Source: Terriglobia bacterium (GTDB lineage Bacteria > Acidobacteriota > Vicinamibacteria > Vicinamibacterales > CAVVIG01). Taken from it: 34,615 bases of DNA. Below are positions 1-8,423 of the stretch, piece after piece (within the stretch, counting starts at the first letter, position 1; every line of letters starts with the position of its first letter). Where the stretch lies: contig JAIQFX010000075.1 of assembly GCA_020073005.1 (NCBI GenBank), forward strand, positions 1 to 34,615, given 5' to 3'. The notes beneath the pieces are model-generated. The model was given only the letters and a program-made list of their open reading frames with translations. It ran no database searches and was not told the DNA's origin. The position numbers and the translations under genes were made by a program.

Positions 1-726
1 GAGATCGTCTTTCACGTGTACGGCACCACGGCCGATCCGGATCTCACGCGAGCCCGGCTGAACCAGCCGCAGCGGCTCGACGGATCGAGATTCGTCTACC
101 ACGGCGCCTACGACGCCAGGGACATCGTGCAAACGCTGGTGCGCGACGGCATCGACGTCGGCCTGCATCTGTCGATCTGGCCCGAGACGTTCAGCTACAC
201 GCTCAGCGAGTTCGTGGAGGCGGGCATCCCCGTGATTGCCGGCCGGCTGGGCGCGCAGGGAGAACGCGTCGAACGCTGCCGCCTCGGGTGGACGGTGCAG
301 GACATTCGCGATCCGGCCGACACGCTCAAGATCCTCGACGACATCCTCCGGCGTCCAGAAATCTTGCGGGAAGTCGCGGGCGCCATGCGCCGCGACGAAG
401 CGCTCGTGCCGATCGAGACGATGTGGGGACGCTACCGCGACATCTATCGCTCGCTGGCGCGTTCGCGGGAAACGGAGACGGCTGGCTCGACGCCGGAACG
501 AGCGTACGTCGCTTTCCTCGCGACGAGGCTCGCCGGCACGTCCGCCGTCGACGCGACGGCCGCGCAGACGCTGACGAGGCTGCAGCACGAGCTCGACACG
601 TTGAAGGAGCGCTTCCGTTCGCCGCGCCATCGCATCGCCGAGGTCGTGGCGAACGCGATTCAGAAAACGCCGCTGCTGTGGCCGCTGGTGAGAAGCGTGA
701 CGGAGGCCGTCCTGCGCCGACGATAG
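1..726 (+). CDS. Glycosyltransferase, C-terminal part (5' truncated by window)
   Basis: The reading frame is open from base 1, so the N-terminus lies outside the window; the GTG at 16 is just the first possible start codon inside it. The visible part resembles the nucleotide-sugar-binding C-terminal domain of GT-B glycosyltransferases: a region ending in SIWPETFSYTLSEFVEAG resembles the usual Glu-rich donor-binding segment, followed by a 'GIPVIAG' strand and a helical end. The last 60 or so residues contain a short predicted helix with Leu/Arg heptad character (LTRLQHELDTLKERF), perhaps a coiled coil. It converges with the ABC exporter ATPase gene on the other strand. Given the neighbours it probably acts in cell-surface polysaccharide assembly. 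Donor and acceptor cannot be read from the sequence. Confidence 0.75.
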   Translation, partial: EIVFHVYGTTADPDLTRARLNQPQRLDGSRFVYHGAYDARDIVQTLVRDGIDVGLHLSIWPETFSYTLSEFVEAGIPVIAGRLGAQGERVERCRLGWTVQDIRDPADTLKILDDILRRPEILREVAGAMRRDEALVPIETMWGRYRDIYRSLARSRETETAGSTPERAYVAFLATRLAGTSAVDATAAQTLTRLQHELDTLKERFRSPRHRIAEVVANAIQKTPLLWPLVRSVTEAVLRRR

Positions 727-732
727 ACATTG

Positions 733-795
733 CGGATTGAGGATTGCGGAATGCGGAATGGAGGCCACCGGCGGCAATCCGCAATCCTCAATCCG
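733..795. repeat. 18-bp perfect inverted repeat between convergent genes
   Basis: Arms 733-750 (CGGATTGAGGATTGCGGA) and 778-795 are exact reverse complements separated by 27 bases. The right arm covers the stop codon of the ABC ATPase gene (788). The arms are built from repeated GGATTG/GCGGA(A)T units. There is no T-run on either side, so it is not a classical intrinsic terminator, but its place between two convergent genes suggests a transcript-end stabiliser or bidirectional terminator. It resembles short intergenic repeats of the AATCCGCAATCC type that I recall from other genomes. Confidence 0.8.
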
Positions 796-1531
796 AGATT
801 CTATGCGTCAGCGTCGTCACGTAACTGTCGGCGATCTCGCCTGGCGAGCCCTCCCGGACGATCCGTCCGTGATCGAGCAGCAGCGCACGATCGCAGAATG
901 ACTTGACGATGTTCGGATCGTGGCTGACGAGCAGGACCGTGTGCCCCTGCGCGTGCAGCTGCCGGTAGCGCTCCTCGCAGCGCTGCCGGAATCCCGCGTC
1001 GCCGACCGCGAAGATCTCGTCCAGCACCAGCACCTCGCGCACCGCCCGGAACGCCACCGCGTACGCGAGCCGCGACGACATCCCGCTCGAATAGTGCGCG
1101 AGCTTGAGGTTGGCGAACTCCTGCAGCTCGGCGAACGCGAGAATCTCGTCCATGCTCCGCCGGATCTCGCGGAGCGACAGCCCCATCACCGAGCCGATGA
1201 GAAACACGTTGTCCACGGCGTCGAGCTCCGGATTCCAGCCGACGCCCAGATCGAGAATCGGCGTCACGGCCGCCCGCCGCTCGACGCGCCCGCGGTCGGG
1301 CGCGTAGATGCCGCACAGGACCTTGAGCAGCGTGCTCTTGCCCGATCCGTTCCGCCCCATGATGCCGAGCGTCTCCCCGGCGCGCAGCTCGAAGCTGACC
1401 GAGTCCAGCGCCTGCAGCTGATGAAACCGCCGCGGCTGCAGGAGACCGAACAGGTGCTCGCGGATCGTGTCGCGCCGGACCGTCGGAATCCGGAACGCCT
1501 TCGACACCGCGTCGACCGTGATGAGCGCCAT
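788..1531 (-). CDS. ABC transporter ATP-binding protein, polysaccharide export (Wzt-like)
   Basis: This 247-aa cytoplasmic ATPase would energise export of a lipid-linked polysaccharide or O-antigen through the permease encoded just upstream. Visible motifs: Walker A GRNGSGKS (about residues 59-66), the signature as YSSGM (146-150), Walker B VLVLDE (166-171) and the H-loop in VSHDP (about 203). The degenerate YSSGM signature is typical of the Wzt/TagH/RfbE branch. The C-terminal carbohydrate-binding domain of long Wzt proteins is absent, so substrate recognition of a modified chain end is not expected. I start at ATG 1531 because it overlaps the permease stop by one base (TGATG), typical of translational coupling, and because upstream sequence in this frame is only a shadow of the permease gene. 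Confidence 0.92.
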   Translation of the reverse strand: MALITVDAVSKAFRIPTVRRDTIREHLFGLLQPRRFHQLQALDSVSFELRAGETLGIMGRNGSGKSTLLKVLCGIYAPDRGRVERRAAVTPILDLGVGWNPELDAVDNVFLIGSVMGLSLREIRRSMDEILAFAELQEFANLKLAHYSSGMSSRLAYAVAFRAVREVLVLDEIFAVGDAGFRQRCEERYRQLHAQGHTVLLVSHDPNIVKSFCDRALLLDHGRIVREGSPGEIADSYVTTLTHRISD

Positions 1532-2334
1532 CAGATGTACTCGGCCGCGCGCGGGCTCAGCCGTCGATGGATGAGAATTCCGACGAGCAGGCAGATCGCG
1601 GCATCCACCGCCAGGTACAGGTGACCGGTCGTCGTCGGCATCACACCGGCCACCAGCGCCGCGCGCGAGAACTCGATGACCGGCGTCGGCGGCCAGATGT
1701 AGAGATAGAAGTGAAAGCGCTCGGGCAGAATGTCGAGCGGATAGATGATCGGCGCGATGAAGAACCCCGCCTGCACGACGACGTCCCAGACCTGGTTGAG
1801 ATCGCGGTAGCGCAGAAATAATCCGCTCGAGGCCAGCGAGAATCCGACCACGATGGCGCCGAGCGCGACGCAATAGCCGGCGAACGCGACCAGCGCCGAA
1901 AGCGACGGCGGATGGCCCGCGCTCACCAGAAAGATCATGATCACCACCGAAAAGACCGCGAGCGTGATCACGGCATTCGAGACCGAGGTCACGACGAGAA
2001 TCCACGGCGGGACGCGCGTCTTCGTCAGCAGGTAGCCCCGCGCGTGCAGCGACGTCAGCCCGGCCTTGGTGCCTTCCGCGAAGAAGTCCCACAGGAACAG
2101 CCCGACGATGAGATTGAGCTTGTATGTCGGCTTCGACGCGAAGAGGAAGGAGAAGACCGCCATCAGCACGACGAACATGCTCATCGGCTTGAGCAGCGCC
2201 CACACGAACCCGCCGAGCGTGCCGTGATAGCGCGCTTTGAAATCCGTCCGCACCAGCGTCCAGATCAGCCCGGCGCGGGCCAGCGCCGGGCGGCGCTCGC
2301 TGCCCGATGTCGCGGTGCTACCGGCGGTCGCCAT
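1531..2334 (-). CDS. ABC-2 type polysaccharide exporter permease (Wzm-like)
   Basis: About 267 aa with roughly six hydrophobic segments, typical of ABC2_membrane polysaccharide/teichoic-acid export permeases. The N-terminal part has the characteristic amphipathic 'TDFKARYHGTLGGFVWALLKP' region (about 30-50), followed by transmembrane stretches. It would form the inner-membrane channel for the ATPase encoded next. I prefer ATG 2334, which has AGGA four bases upstream; a GTG at 2370 is possible but lacks a good ribosome-binding site. From 2334 the gene overlaps the end of the preceding membrane-protein gene by 17 bases, so the three genes look like one operon. Confidence 0.9.
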   Translation of the reverse strand: MATAGSTATSGSERRPALARAGLIWTLVRTDFKARYHGTLGGFVWALLKPMSMFVVLMAVFSFLFASKPTYKLNLIVGLFLWDFFAEGTKAGLTSLHARGYLLTKTRVPPWILVVTSVSNAVITLAVFSVVIMIFLVSAGHPPSLSALVAFAGYCVALGAIVVGFSLASSGLFLRYRDLNQVWDVVVQAGFFIAPIIYPLDILPERFHFYLYIWPPTPVIEFSRAALVAGVMPTTTGHLYLAVDAAICLLVGILIHRRLSPRAAEYI

Positions 2335-3814
2335 GCGGTCCTGGTTTGGATTCCACTGCGTCGAGCACACTCAGCGCCTGCCGGGCGGACGCGTTGCGCG
2401 GATCGATTTCGATGGCCTTGAGCAGATGCTGACGCGCTTCGCGCGTCCGCCCGACTTGCGCCAGAAGCCGCCCGAGCTTCAGATAGCCGGTGGGATCAGT
2501 CGGCCGCAGGTCGATCGCGGCCTGAAACTGCTCCACGGCTTCCTCGCGGCGCCCCGCATCGACGAGCGCTTCGCCGAGCAGCAGACGCGGACGATAGTGC
2601 GCTGGCGCCAGCGCGACGGACTCGCCCCACAGCGTCACCGGATCCGACCAGACGAGATTGCGCTTGATCGTCTCCGCGCTGAACGCGGCGAGAACGAGCA
2701 CGAACATCGCGGCGGCGCCCCGCCGGAGCCAGGCGTCGGCGTCGTCGAGGTGCACACGGAGCCAGCCGATCGCGGCGCCGATCGAGAGGAAGAGACCGCC
2801 GCTCGCGAGGTAGACGCGATGCTCGGTCATCGGCTCGCCCTGATCGAGCATGATGAGCGCCGCCGACGGGACGAGCGCCAGCAGGAACCAGAAAATGCCG
2901 AAAGTGCCCATCCATTCCGTCCGGCGTACCTGCCAGGCCGCGGCCGCCACCGCGCCAATCACGGCGATGTCGAGCGCGACGCGCGGATCGAGCGGGCCGT
3001 CGAGATTCTTGACGGAGTGAAAGATCGTCTGATGCGTCGGGTTGATCATCAAGCCGAAGTACTGGCGCACAACGTCGAGGTTGAGGAGCAGGTACGACCA
3101 GTGGACGTACACCTGCCCCGGGTACTCGATGCGCGCGAGGACGGCGACCCGCACGAGCCCGCCTGCGACCGCGACAGCGGCGAGCGGGGCATGCACGCGC
3201 ATCAAGCGCCGGCGCTTCTCGATCGCCTCGTCGCCGGACGCGAGCCAGTCGTACGCGGCGAACACGAACGGAAACATCGCCGCGGTTTCCTTCGTGGCCA
3301 GCGCGCACACCCACAGACCGACGGTCGCCACGCCCCACCGCGGTCCGTCGCCACGCACCCAGCGGCGGCCGCACAACAGCGCCGCCAGAAACCACGTCGT
3401 GCACAGAACTTCCGATCGGCCGCTGATGTACCCGACGGCTTCCGTCATCATCGGGTGGACGGCGAACAGCGCAGCCGCGGAAAACGCGACGAGCTGATTT
3501 CCGGACAGGCGGCGCGCCACGTGGAACAGCAGCACGACGTTGAGCATGTGGAGCAGGACGGACGTCACGTGGAAGCCGAACGGCGCGGCGCCCCAAATGG
3601 CGCGGTCGATGGCATACGAGATGCTGATAACGGGACGCGTCACGTCATGCAGCAGCAGCGCCCGCAGATTCCGCATATCCTGAATCGAGGGATTCTGGAC
3701 GACCGTGTGATAGTCGTCGTACACGAACGGGTTGTGGAGCGCGTTCACGTAGACGAGTCCGGCCAGGAGCGCGGCGGCGGCGGCACCGATGACGAAACTG
3801 TTCGCTGATTTCAA
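2318..3814 (-). CDS. GT-C type membrane glycosyltransferase-like protein with C-terminal TPRs (TMTC-like)
   Basis: About 498 aa. After one N-terminal membrane helix comes NPFVYDDYHTV (acidic pair at about residues 33-34), resembling the first-loop acidic motif of GT-C and TMTC/PMT-type glycosyltransferases that use polyprenyl-phosphate sugars. About ten hydrophobic segments follow, and the last 100 residues contain two to three TPR units (for example EEAVEQFQAAIDLRPTDP). Proteins of this layout are often predicted to transfer sugars to proteins or glycans in the periplasm; the actual acceptor is unknown. The start is uncertain: the only good candidate before the first helix is TTG 3814, without a clear Shine-Dalgarno. 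It begins the three-gene operon with the Wzm/Wzt-like exporter. Confidence 0.75.
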   Translation of the reverse strand: MKSANSFVIGAAAAALLAGLVYVNALHNPFVYDDYHTVVQNPSIQDMRNLRALLLHDVTRPVISISYAIDRAIWGAAPFGFHVTSVLLHMLNVVLLFHVARRLSGNQLVAFSAAALFAVHPMMTEAVGYISGRSEVLCTTWFLAALLCGRRWVRGDGPRWGVATVGLWVCALATKETAAMFPFVFAAYDWLASGDEAIEKRRRLMRVHAPLAAVAVAGGLVRVAVLARIEYPGQVYVHWSYLLLNLDVVRQYFGLMINPTHQTIFHSVKNLDGPLDPRVALDIAVIGAVAAAAWQVRRTEWMGTFGIFWFLLALVPSAALIMLDQGEPMTEHRVYLASGGLFLSIGAAIGWLRVHLDDADAWLRRGAAAMFVLVLAAFSAETIKRNLVWSDPVTLWGESVALAPAHYRPRLLLGEALVDAGRREEAVEQFQAAIDLRPTDPTGYLKLGRLLAQVGRTREARQHLLKAIEIDPRNASARQALSVLDAVESKPGPHGDRR

Positions 3815-3821
3815 GACCGTT

Positions 3822-3850
3822 ATTGTACGGATATCGGCTGATCGGGCCCA
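3822..3850 (-). promoter_or_regulatory. Candidate promoter for the GT-C/ABC exporter operon
   Basis: On the minus strand a TACAAT -10 hexamer (3827-3822) lies 17 bases from a poor -35 (TGGGCC, 3850-3845), in the 42-base gap between divergent genes. The -10 is good (5 of 6 to consensus) and the -35 weak. If used, transcription would begin almost at the TTG start at 3814, giving a near-leaderless message. Confidence 0.35.
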
Positions 3851-3856
3851 TTTCTG

Positions 3857-5041
3857 ATGCGCCCGCTGCGTATTCTCCACGTCACGCCGTACGCGGGCGA
3901 CGCCTGGGCGTATGGGGGGATCCCCAGGCTGCTGCAGACGATCACGCAGGGGCTCTCCAGGCGCGGCCATCAGGTCACCGTGTGCACGACCGATGCCTGC
4001 GACGCGTCGACGCGCCTCGCGCGCGCCGCGTCCAGCGTTGAGGGGAGCGTGGACGTCCGAGTGTTCCGGAATCTATCCAACGCTCTGGCTTACCATTTGC
4101 AACTTTTCATCCCGCTCGGATTCGGGAAGTACATGAGGCGATTCGCGGGAACGTTCGACGTCGCGCACCTGCACGCCTGCAGGAACCTCCCCGGCGTGAT
4201 TGCGGCGTATCATCTCCGCCGGGCCGGCGTGCCGTACGTGATTGCGCCGAACGGGACCGCGCCGCGAATCGAGCGACGGCAGATGGCCAAACGATTCTTC
4301 GACGCGATCGAGGGCGGACGCACGCTGCGCGGCGCGTCGCGCGTGCTCGCCGTGTCACAGGCCGAGCGACGGCAGTTGTCGGCGTGGGGCGTCGACGCGC
4401 GGGCCGTCCGCGTGATCCCCAATCCGATCGCGCTCGACGAGTTCGCGTCGCCGATCGCGAAAGGCCGCTTCCGGCAGCGCTTCGCGCTGCCGTCCGGCCC
4501 GCTCGTGCTGTTCCTCGGGCGGCTGACGCCGCGCAAGCGCCTCGACGTCGTCGCGCGCGCGATGGCGCGCCTCCGGCACAGCGAGGCGTCGCTCGTGATC
4601 GCCGGCAACGACATGGGCGCCGGCGCCGCGGCGCAGTCGCTCGCGCGCGCGCTCGGTCTCGAGGAGCGCACGTTTTTCACCGGGCTGCTCCGCGGGCAGG
4701 AGCGGCTCGAGGCGCTCGCTGACGCCGACGTCATGGTCTACCCTTCCGAGCACGAGATCTTCGGGCTCGCGCCGCTCGAGTCGCTTCTCGCGGGCACGCC
4801 GGTCGTCGTCGCCGACGATTCCGGATGCGGCGAGGTCATCACCGCCACGGGCGGCGGCCACGTCGTCGCGCTCGGCGACGCGGACGCGCTGGCACGCGCC
4901 ATCGACACGATGCTCGACGATCCGGCGCGCTGGCGCGGGGCGGCCGCCGACGCCGCGGTCCGCGTCAGAGCCGCCTACGGCGACGATGTGGTCTGCGGCG
5001 CGCTCGAACAGCTGTACGGTGAGATGATCGGAGCCTCGTGA
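3857..5041 (+). CDS. GT4-family glycosyltransferase
   Basis: A complete 394-aa GT-B fold glycosyltransferase, probably peripheral to the inner membrane on the cytoplasmic face. The N-terminus (RILHVTPYAGDAWAYGGIPR) shows the glycine-rich acceptor-side loop of GT4 enzymes; the C-terminal donor domain carries FLGRLTPRKRLD and the EX7E-like segment EHEIFGLAPLE with SLLAGTPVVV. It would transfer a sugar from an activated donor to a growing surface glycan. It starts at ATG 3857, divergent from the GT-C operon, and its stop overlaps the next glycosyltransferase by four bases (GTGA), so the two are coupled. The sugar cannot be assigned from sequence alone. Confidence 0.9.
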   Translation: MRPLRILHVTPYAGDAWAYGGIPRLLQTITQGLSRRGHQVTVCTTDACDASTRLARAASSVEGSVDVRVFRNLSNALAYHLQLFIPLGFGKYMRRFAGTFDVAHLHACRNLPGVIAAYHLRRAGVPYVIAPNGTAPRIERRQMAKRFFDAIEGGRTLRGASRVLAVSQAERRQLSAWGVDARAVRVIPNPIALDEFASPIAKGRFRQRFALPSGPLVLFLGRLTPRKRLDVVARAMARLRHSEASLVIAGNDMGAGAAAQSLARALGLEERTFFTGLLRGQERLEALADADVMVYPSEHEIFGLAPLESLLAGTPVVVADDSGCGEVITATGGGHVVALGDADALARAIDTMLDDPARWRGAAADAAVRVRAAYGDDVVCGALEQLYGEMIGAS

Positions 5042-6165
5042 TCACCGCGATGGAAGGCGTCAGCTTCGTCGTCCCCGTACACAACGGCGCCGCGTGGATT
5101 CGCGACGTCCTCGACGCCATTCTGGCGCAGGCCGACGGCCGGCCCATGGAAGTGATCGTCGTCGACGACTGCAGCCGCGACGAATCGGCGGAGATTGCGC
5201 GCGGACTCGCCGAGCGATCGCCGCTCCGGAACATTGCCATCATTGCGGGCGAAGGACGCGGCGCCGCGGCCGCGATCAACACCGGCGTGCGCGCCGCGCG
5301 CTTCCCCATCATCTGCCAGGTCGATCAGGACGTCGTCGTGCAGGCCGGCTGGATGCAGCGGCTCGCCGCCGAATTCGACGATCCGGCGGTGGCGGCCGCG
5401 CAGGGCTACTACGCCACCGAGCCGCGCGCGACGCTCTACGCGCGCGCGATGAGCCTCGACCTCGAACAGCGCTACGCCGGCATCGACGGCCGCGACACCG
5501 ATCAGGTGTGCACCGGCAACGCCGCGTATCGCGCCGAGGCGCTGCGGCGCGTGGGCCTGTTCGACGAATCGTTCGGCTACGGATACGACAACGATCTCAG
5601 CTACCGCCTGATCGCGGCCGGCTACCGGCTCACCTTCTGCCGGACCGCTCGGAGCGTCCACACGTGGCGGGAAGGGCTCACCGGCTACATCGGGCAGCAG
5701 TATGGGTTCGGCTACGGCCGCATCGGCCTCGTTGCGAAACATCCGGCGCGCTTTCACGGCGATTCGGTGTCGCGGACGGGGATGATGTCGCATCCCGTGC
5801 TGATGGCGGCGGCGATCGCCGCGCTCGCGATCGCGGCGGCGATGGCCGTCACCGCGGGACCGTGGCGCGCCGTTGCGTCTGCCGCCGTGGCGGTGATGGC
5901 CGGCCTTGCAATCGAGCGCGCCGCGGCGGGCGTCGCAGCCGCGCGGCGCTTCCGCACGCTGACGCCGCTCGTGTTTCCCGCGCTGCATCTCGTGCGCGAC
6001 TTGGCGTGGGTGGCCGCGATCGCGATGTGGCTCGCGCGACGGCTGGTCGGCCGCCCGCCGAAGCCGTCGCACAGCATGCGTCCGCGGGCGGTATCGGTCG
6101 TGCGAGAGGTGCCCGCGCTCGACGCGCCCGCCTATGCGTCGGCGCCGAACCGGCCGGCGACGTAG
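5038..6165 (+). CDS. GT2-family glycosyltransferase with C-terminal membrane segments
   Basis: A 375-aa GT-A glycosyltransferase. The N-terminal FVVPVHNGAAWI, VIVVDDCSRDES (about 43-54), the DXD-like VDQDVVV (about 94-100) and the GYDNDLSYRL region (about 182-191) are the expected family landmarks. Residues about 250-340 contain hydrophobic stretches rich in Ala that probably anchor it in the inner membrane, as in polysaccharide GT2 enzymes. I use GTG 5038, which has GGAG four bases upstream and overlaps the preceding gene; ATG 5050 is an alternative. Its 3' end overlaps the convergent GT4-GT2 fusion gene by 34 bases, an unusually tight arrangement. Confidence 0.9.
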   Translation: MITAMEGVSFVVPVHNGAAWIRDVLDAILAQADGRPMEVIVVDDCSRDESAEIARGLAERSPLRNIAIIAGEGRGAAAAINTGVRAARFPIICQVDQDVVVQAGWMQRLAAEFDDPAVAAAQGYYATEPRATLYARAMSLDLEQRYAGIDGRDTDQVCTGNAAYRAEALRRVGLFDESFGYGYDNDLSYRLIAAGYRLTFCRTARSVHTWREGLTGYIGQQYGFGYGRIGLVAKHPARFHGDSVSRTGMMSHPVLMAAAIAALAIAAAMAVTAGPWRAVASAAVAVMAGLAIERAAAGVAAARRFRTLTPLVFPALHLVRDLAWVAAIAMWLARRLVGRPPKPSHSMRPRAVSVVREVPALDAPAYASAPNRPAT

Positions 6166-8423
6166 TCGCGAGTGCCGCGCACGACCGCCCAGAGCCGCGC
6201 GGGGGGCGACCCGCCCCGCCACAGAACCGCGTGCGCCAGATTCAGCATCACGATTGAAACAGCGCGCCACCCGGCCGCGACGCGATTCGCGGCCGGCCCT
6301 GTCCGCCGTGCCATGAGCAAGTGATTGCGGGCCGCAAAGTACAGGCGCCGTGGCGATGTCGCGGACAGGGAACGGCCGCCCTCGTGATAGGCGACCGCCG
6401 TTCCCGAGCGCACCGTCACGAAGCCCGCGCGTCGCGCGCGCAGGCAGAAGTCGAGATCCTCGAAGCTGAAGAAGTAGTCCTCGTCCAGCAGGCCGATCGC
6501 GTCGAACACGTCACGCGTCACGAGCATCAGGCAGCCGCTCACGCCGTCCACGACGCGGTCGCTTTGCTGCTTCTGCGCGGTGATGCGGTCGCCGAAGCCG
6601 CGATGCCGCATGCGGCCGCTGGCCGGCGAGTACGACATGCCGAGGGACGCGATGACGTCCGGCTCCGATCGCGCAAGCACCACGGGCCCAGCAATTCCGG
6701 CCCCGTGTGATCGCTTGAGACACTGCTCGAGGCGCTCGACGCAATCCGGCGGGACGATGACGTCGCTGTTCACCAGCAGCACGCGGTCGGCGCCACGCGC
6801 GAGCGCGTCGCGAATGCCCGCGTTCATGCCGCCGGAGAATCCCAGGTTGCCGCCGGTGGCCACGTATCTGATCTTCGGCCACACATCCCGCAGCGCCTCG
6901 CGCGCGGCGCCGACGGACCCTTCCCGATCGTTCTCGACGATGATGACATCGTCGAGCGGACGGCGGGATGCGAGGAGCGACCTGACCGCGAGGAACGTGT
7001 CGTCCGGGGTCCGATAGTTCAGGACGACCGCCGCCACGCGCGGAACCGCGGCAGGCGCGGCCCGCCGCGTCAGGTGCGTCTCGTACACGCGCCGGACGAA
7101 TCGCACGTCGTCCTCGATCGCGCGCACGGACGGGATGCCGACGCGCAGCGTCCCGAGCAGCGCCGGCTCGCGCACGAGACGCGTGAGGACACGAGCGAGG
7201 TCATCGGCGTCGCCGGCGTTGAACAACAACCCGCTGCGGCCGTCGTCGACGGCTTCGGGAATGCCGCCGATGCGTGACGCGACGACGGGCACGCCCGCGA
7301 GAAACGCCTCCTGGATAGCGAGCGGGCTGTTCTCCGGCCAGATCGAAGGCACGACCAGCACATCGATCGATCCCAACGCGCGCGCCACCTGGTCGTGCGC
7401 GATGGCGCCGTGGAGGCGCACGGCCTCCTGCTGCAGCAGCGGCTCGAGACGCAGACGATAACTATCGTCGCCGTGATAGGCGGCATGCGCGCCATACAGA
7501 TCGACAGACACCGAGCCGTGCGGCAAGGCTGCAATCGCGCGGAGCAGCACATCGGGTCCTTTCGAAACCATCAAGCTGCCGAGAAACCCGAGCCGGAGGC
7601 GATCCGAAGGCGCGCGGCTGACGCCGGTGAACGCGCGGTGATCGAACCCGTAGCCGCTGACCGTGATGTGGTCAGGAGCGATGCCGAACCGCACGAATTG
7701 ATCGCGCATGTATCTCGACGGCGCGAAGAAATGCGTCACGTCGTCGCACACTTCGCGCATGTGCGCGAGGCGCCTGCGCGACTGCGCCTCGGCCGCGCCC
7801 TCGCCGGCCACGACGCGTGCCATCCCTTCTCCCGCACGCCGCAGCAGGCGGCCCGCGGCCGGCACGCTGCGCTCGAGCGCGCGCACAGCCACGGCGCCGG
7901 CGAACGCGACGGAACCGGCGCCAGCGGCCGGCCCCAGACACGCGCCGCAGTCCGAGACGTCATCGCGAGCGGGTCCGTTGCACACGCGGCAGTTCATGTC
8001 GAGCAACTGCCCGCGGTGGCAGAACAGCCAGTAATCGTGAAGCGTGACGAAGGGCGGGATGTCGCGCTCGGCCAGCGCGCGCACGATGGTGGTCGAGAGG
8101 CGGGTCAGGTGATGGACGTGCGCGACGTCCGGCCTGAAGTCGTCGATCACACGCGCGGCAATCGCGCCGATCGCCTCGTTCCGGTAGGTCTCTTCGAACG
8201 ATTGCGTGTCGCGGAACGTGTTGTTGATGCGAACGACTCGAAGACCGTCACGCTGTTCGACCCGGACGTCACGCTCGGGGCGGCTCGCGTCCTGATCGGC
8301 CGTCAGCACAACGATCTCGTCGCCGAACTGCTCGCGCAGCGCGCGCGCCTGCGCGTCCGCGTAGATCTCGCTGCCACCCTGGGCGGCCGGCGGACACCCG
8401 TGGACGACGATGAGGATCCGCAT
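6132..8423 (-). CDS. Bifunctional GT4-GT2 glycosyltransferase fusion
   Basis: A 763-aa protein joining two glycosyltransferases. Residues about 1-460 are a GT4 enzyme (VVHGCPPAAQGGSEIYA at the N-terminus; PSIWPENSPLAIQEAFLAG in the donor domain). Residues about 470-763 are a GT2 enzyme of the rhamnosyltransferase-like type (VVLNYRTPDDT, the GGNLGFSGGMNAG loop, LLVNSDV, and the catalytic-side FFSFEDLDFCLRA). The GT4 half holds a Cys cluster after LHDYWLFC (several Cys including CRVC and CGAC) that may bind zinc. Fusion suggests two consecutive sugar additions to the same chain. ATG 8423 shares one base with the stop of the upstream GT2 gene (TGATG). It is the last gene of a long minus-strand run that begins in the pilus locus. 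Confidence 0.88.
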   Translation of the reverse strand: MRILIVVHGCPPAAQGGSEIYADAQARALREQFGDEIVVLTADQDASRPERDVRVEQRDGLRVVRINNTFRDTQSFEETYRNEAIGAIAARVIDDFRPDVAHVHHLTRLSTTIVRALAERDIPPFVTLHDYWLFCHRGQLLDMNCRVCNGPARDDVSDCGACLGPAAGAGSVAFAGAVAVRALERSVPAAGRLLRRAGEGMARVVAGEGAAEAQSRRRLAHMREVCDDVTHFFAPSRYMRDQFVRFGIAPDHITVSGYGFDHRAFTGVSRAPSDRLRLGFLGSLMVSKGPDVLLRAIAALPHGSVSVDLYGAHAAYHGDDSYRLRLEPLLQQEAVRLHGAIAHDQVARALGSIDVLVVPSIWPENSPLAIQEAFLAGVPVVASRIGGIPEAVDDGRSGLLFNAGDADDLARVLTRLVREPALLGTLRVGIPSVRAIEDDVRFVRRVYETHLTRRAAPAAVPRVAAVVLNYRTPDDTFLAVRSLLASRRPLDDVIIVENDREGSVGAAREALRDVWPKIRYVATGGNLGFSGGMNAGIRDALARGADRVLLVNSDVIVPPDCVERLEQCLKRSHGAGIAGPVVLARSEPDVIASLGMSYSPASGRMRHRGFGDRITAQKQQSDRVVDGVSGCLMLVTRDVFDAIGLLDEDYFFSFEDLDFCLRARRAGFVTVRSGTAVAYHEGGRSLSATSPRRLYFAARNHLLMARRTGPAANRVAAGWRAVSIVMLNLAHAVLWRGGSPPARLWAVVRGTRDYVAGRFGADA

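Noticed and set aside
232-237. GSFTGA instead of GAFTGA in PilR (residue numbers) as a defect
   Set aside because: The variant is, as I recall, usual in PilR proteins and the rest of the AAA+ domain is intact, so it is not a sign of inactivation.
788-2203. Longer N-terminus for the Wzt-like ATPase (471 codons)
   Set aside because: The extra residues are an out-of-frame reading of the permease gene; the ABC domain starts normally at ATG 1531.
2237-3808. Long plus-strand open frame (523 codons) opposite the GT-C gene
   Set aside because: Composition is Arg/Ala/Asp/His-rich with no domain, as expected of an antisense shadow in G+C-rich DNA; the minus-strand frame shows membrane helices and TPRs.
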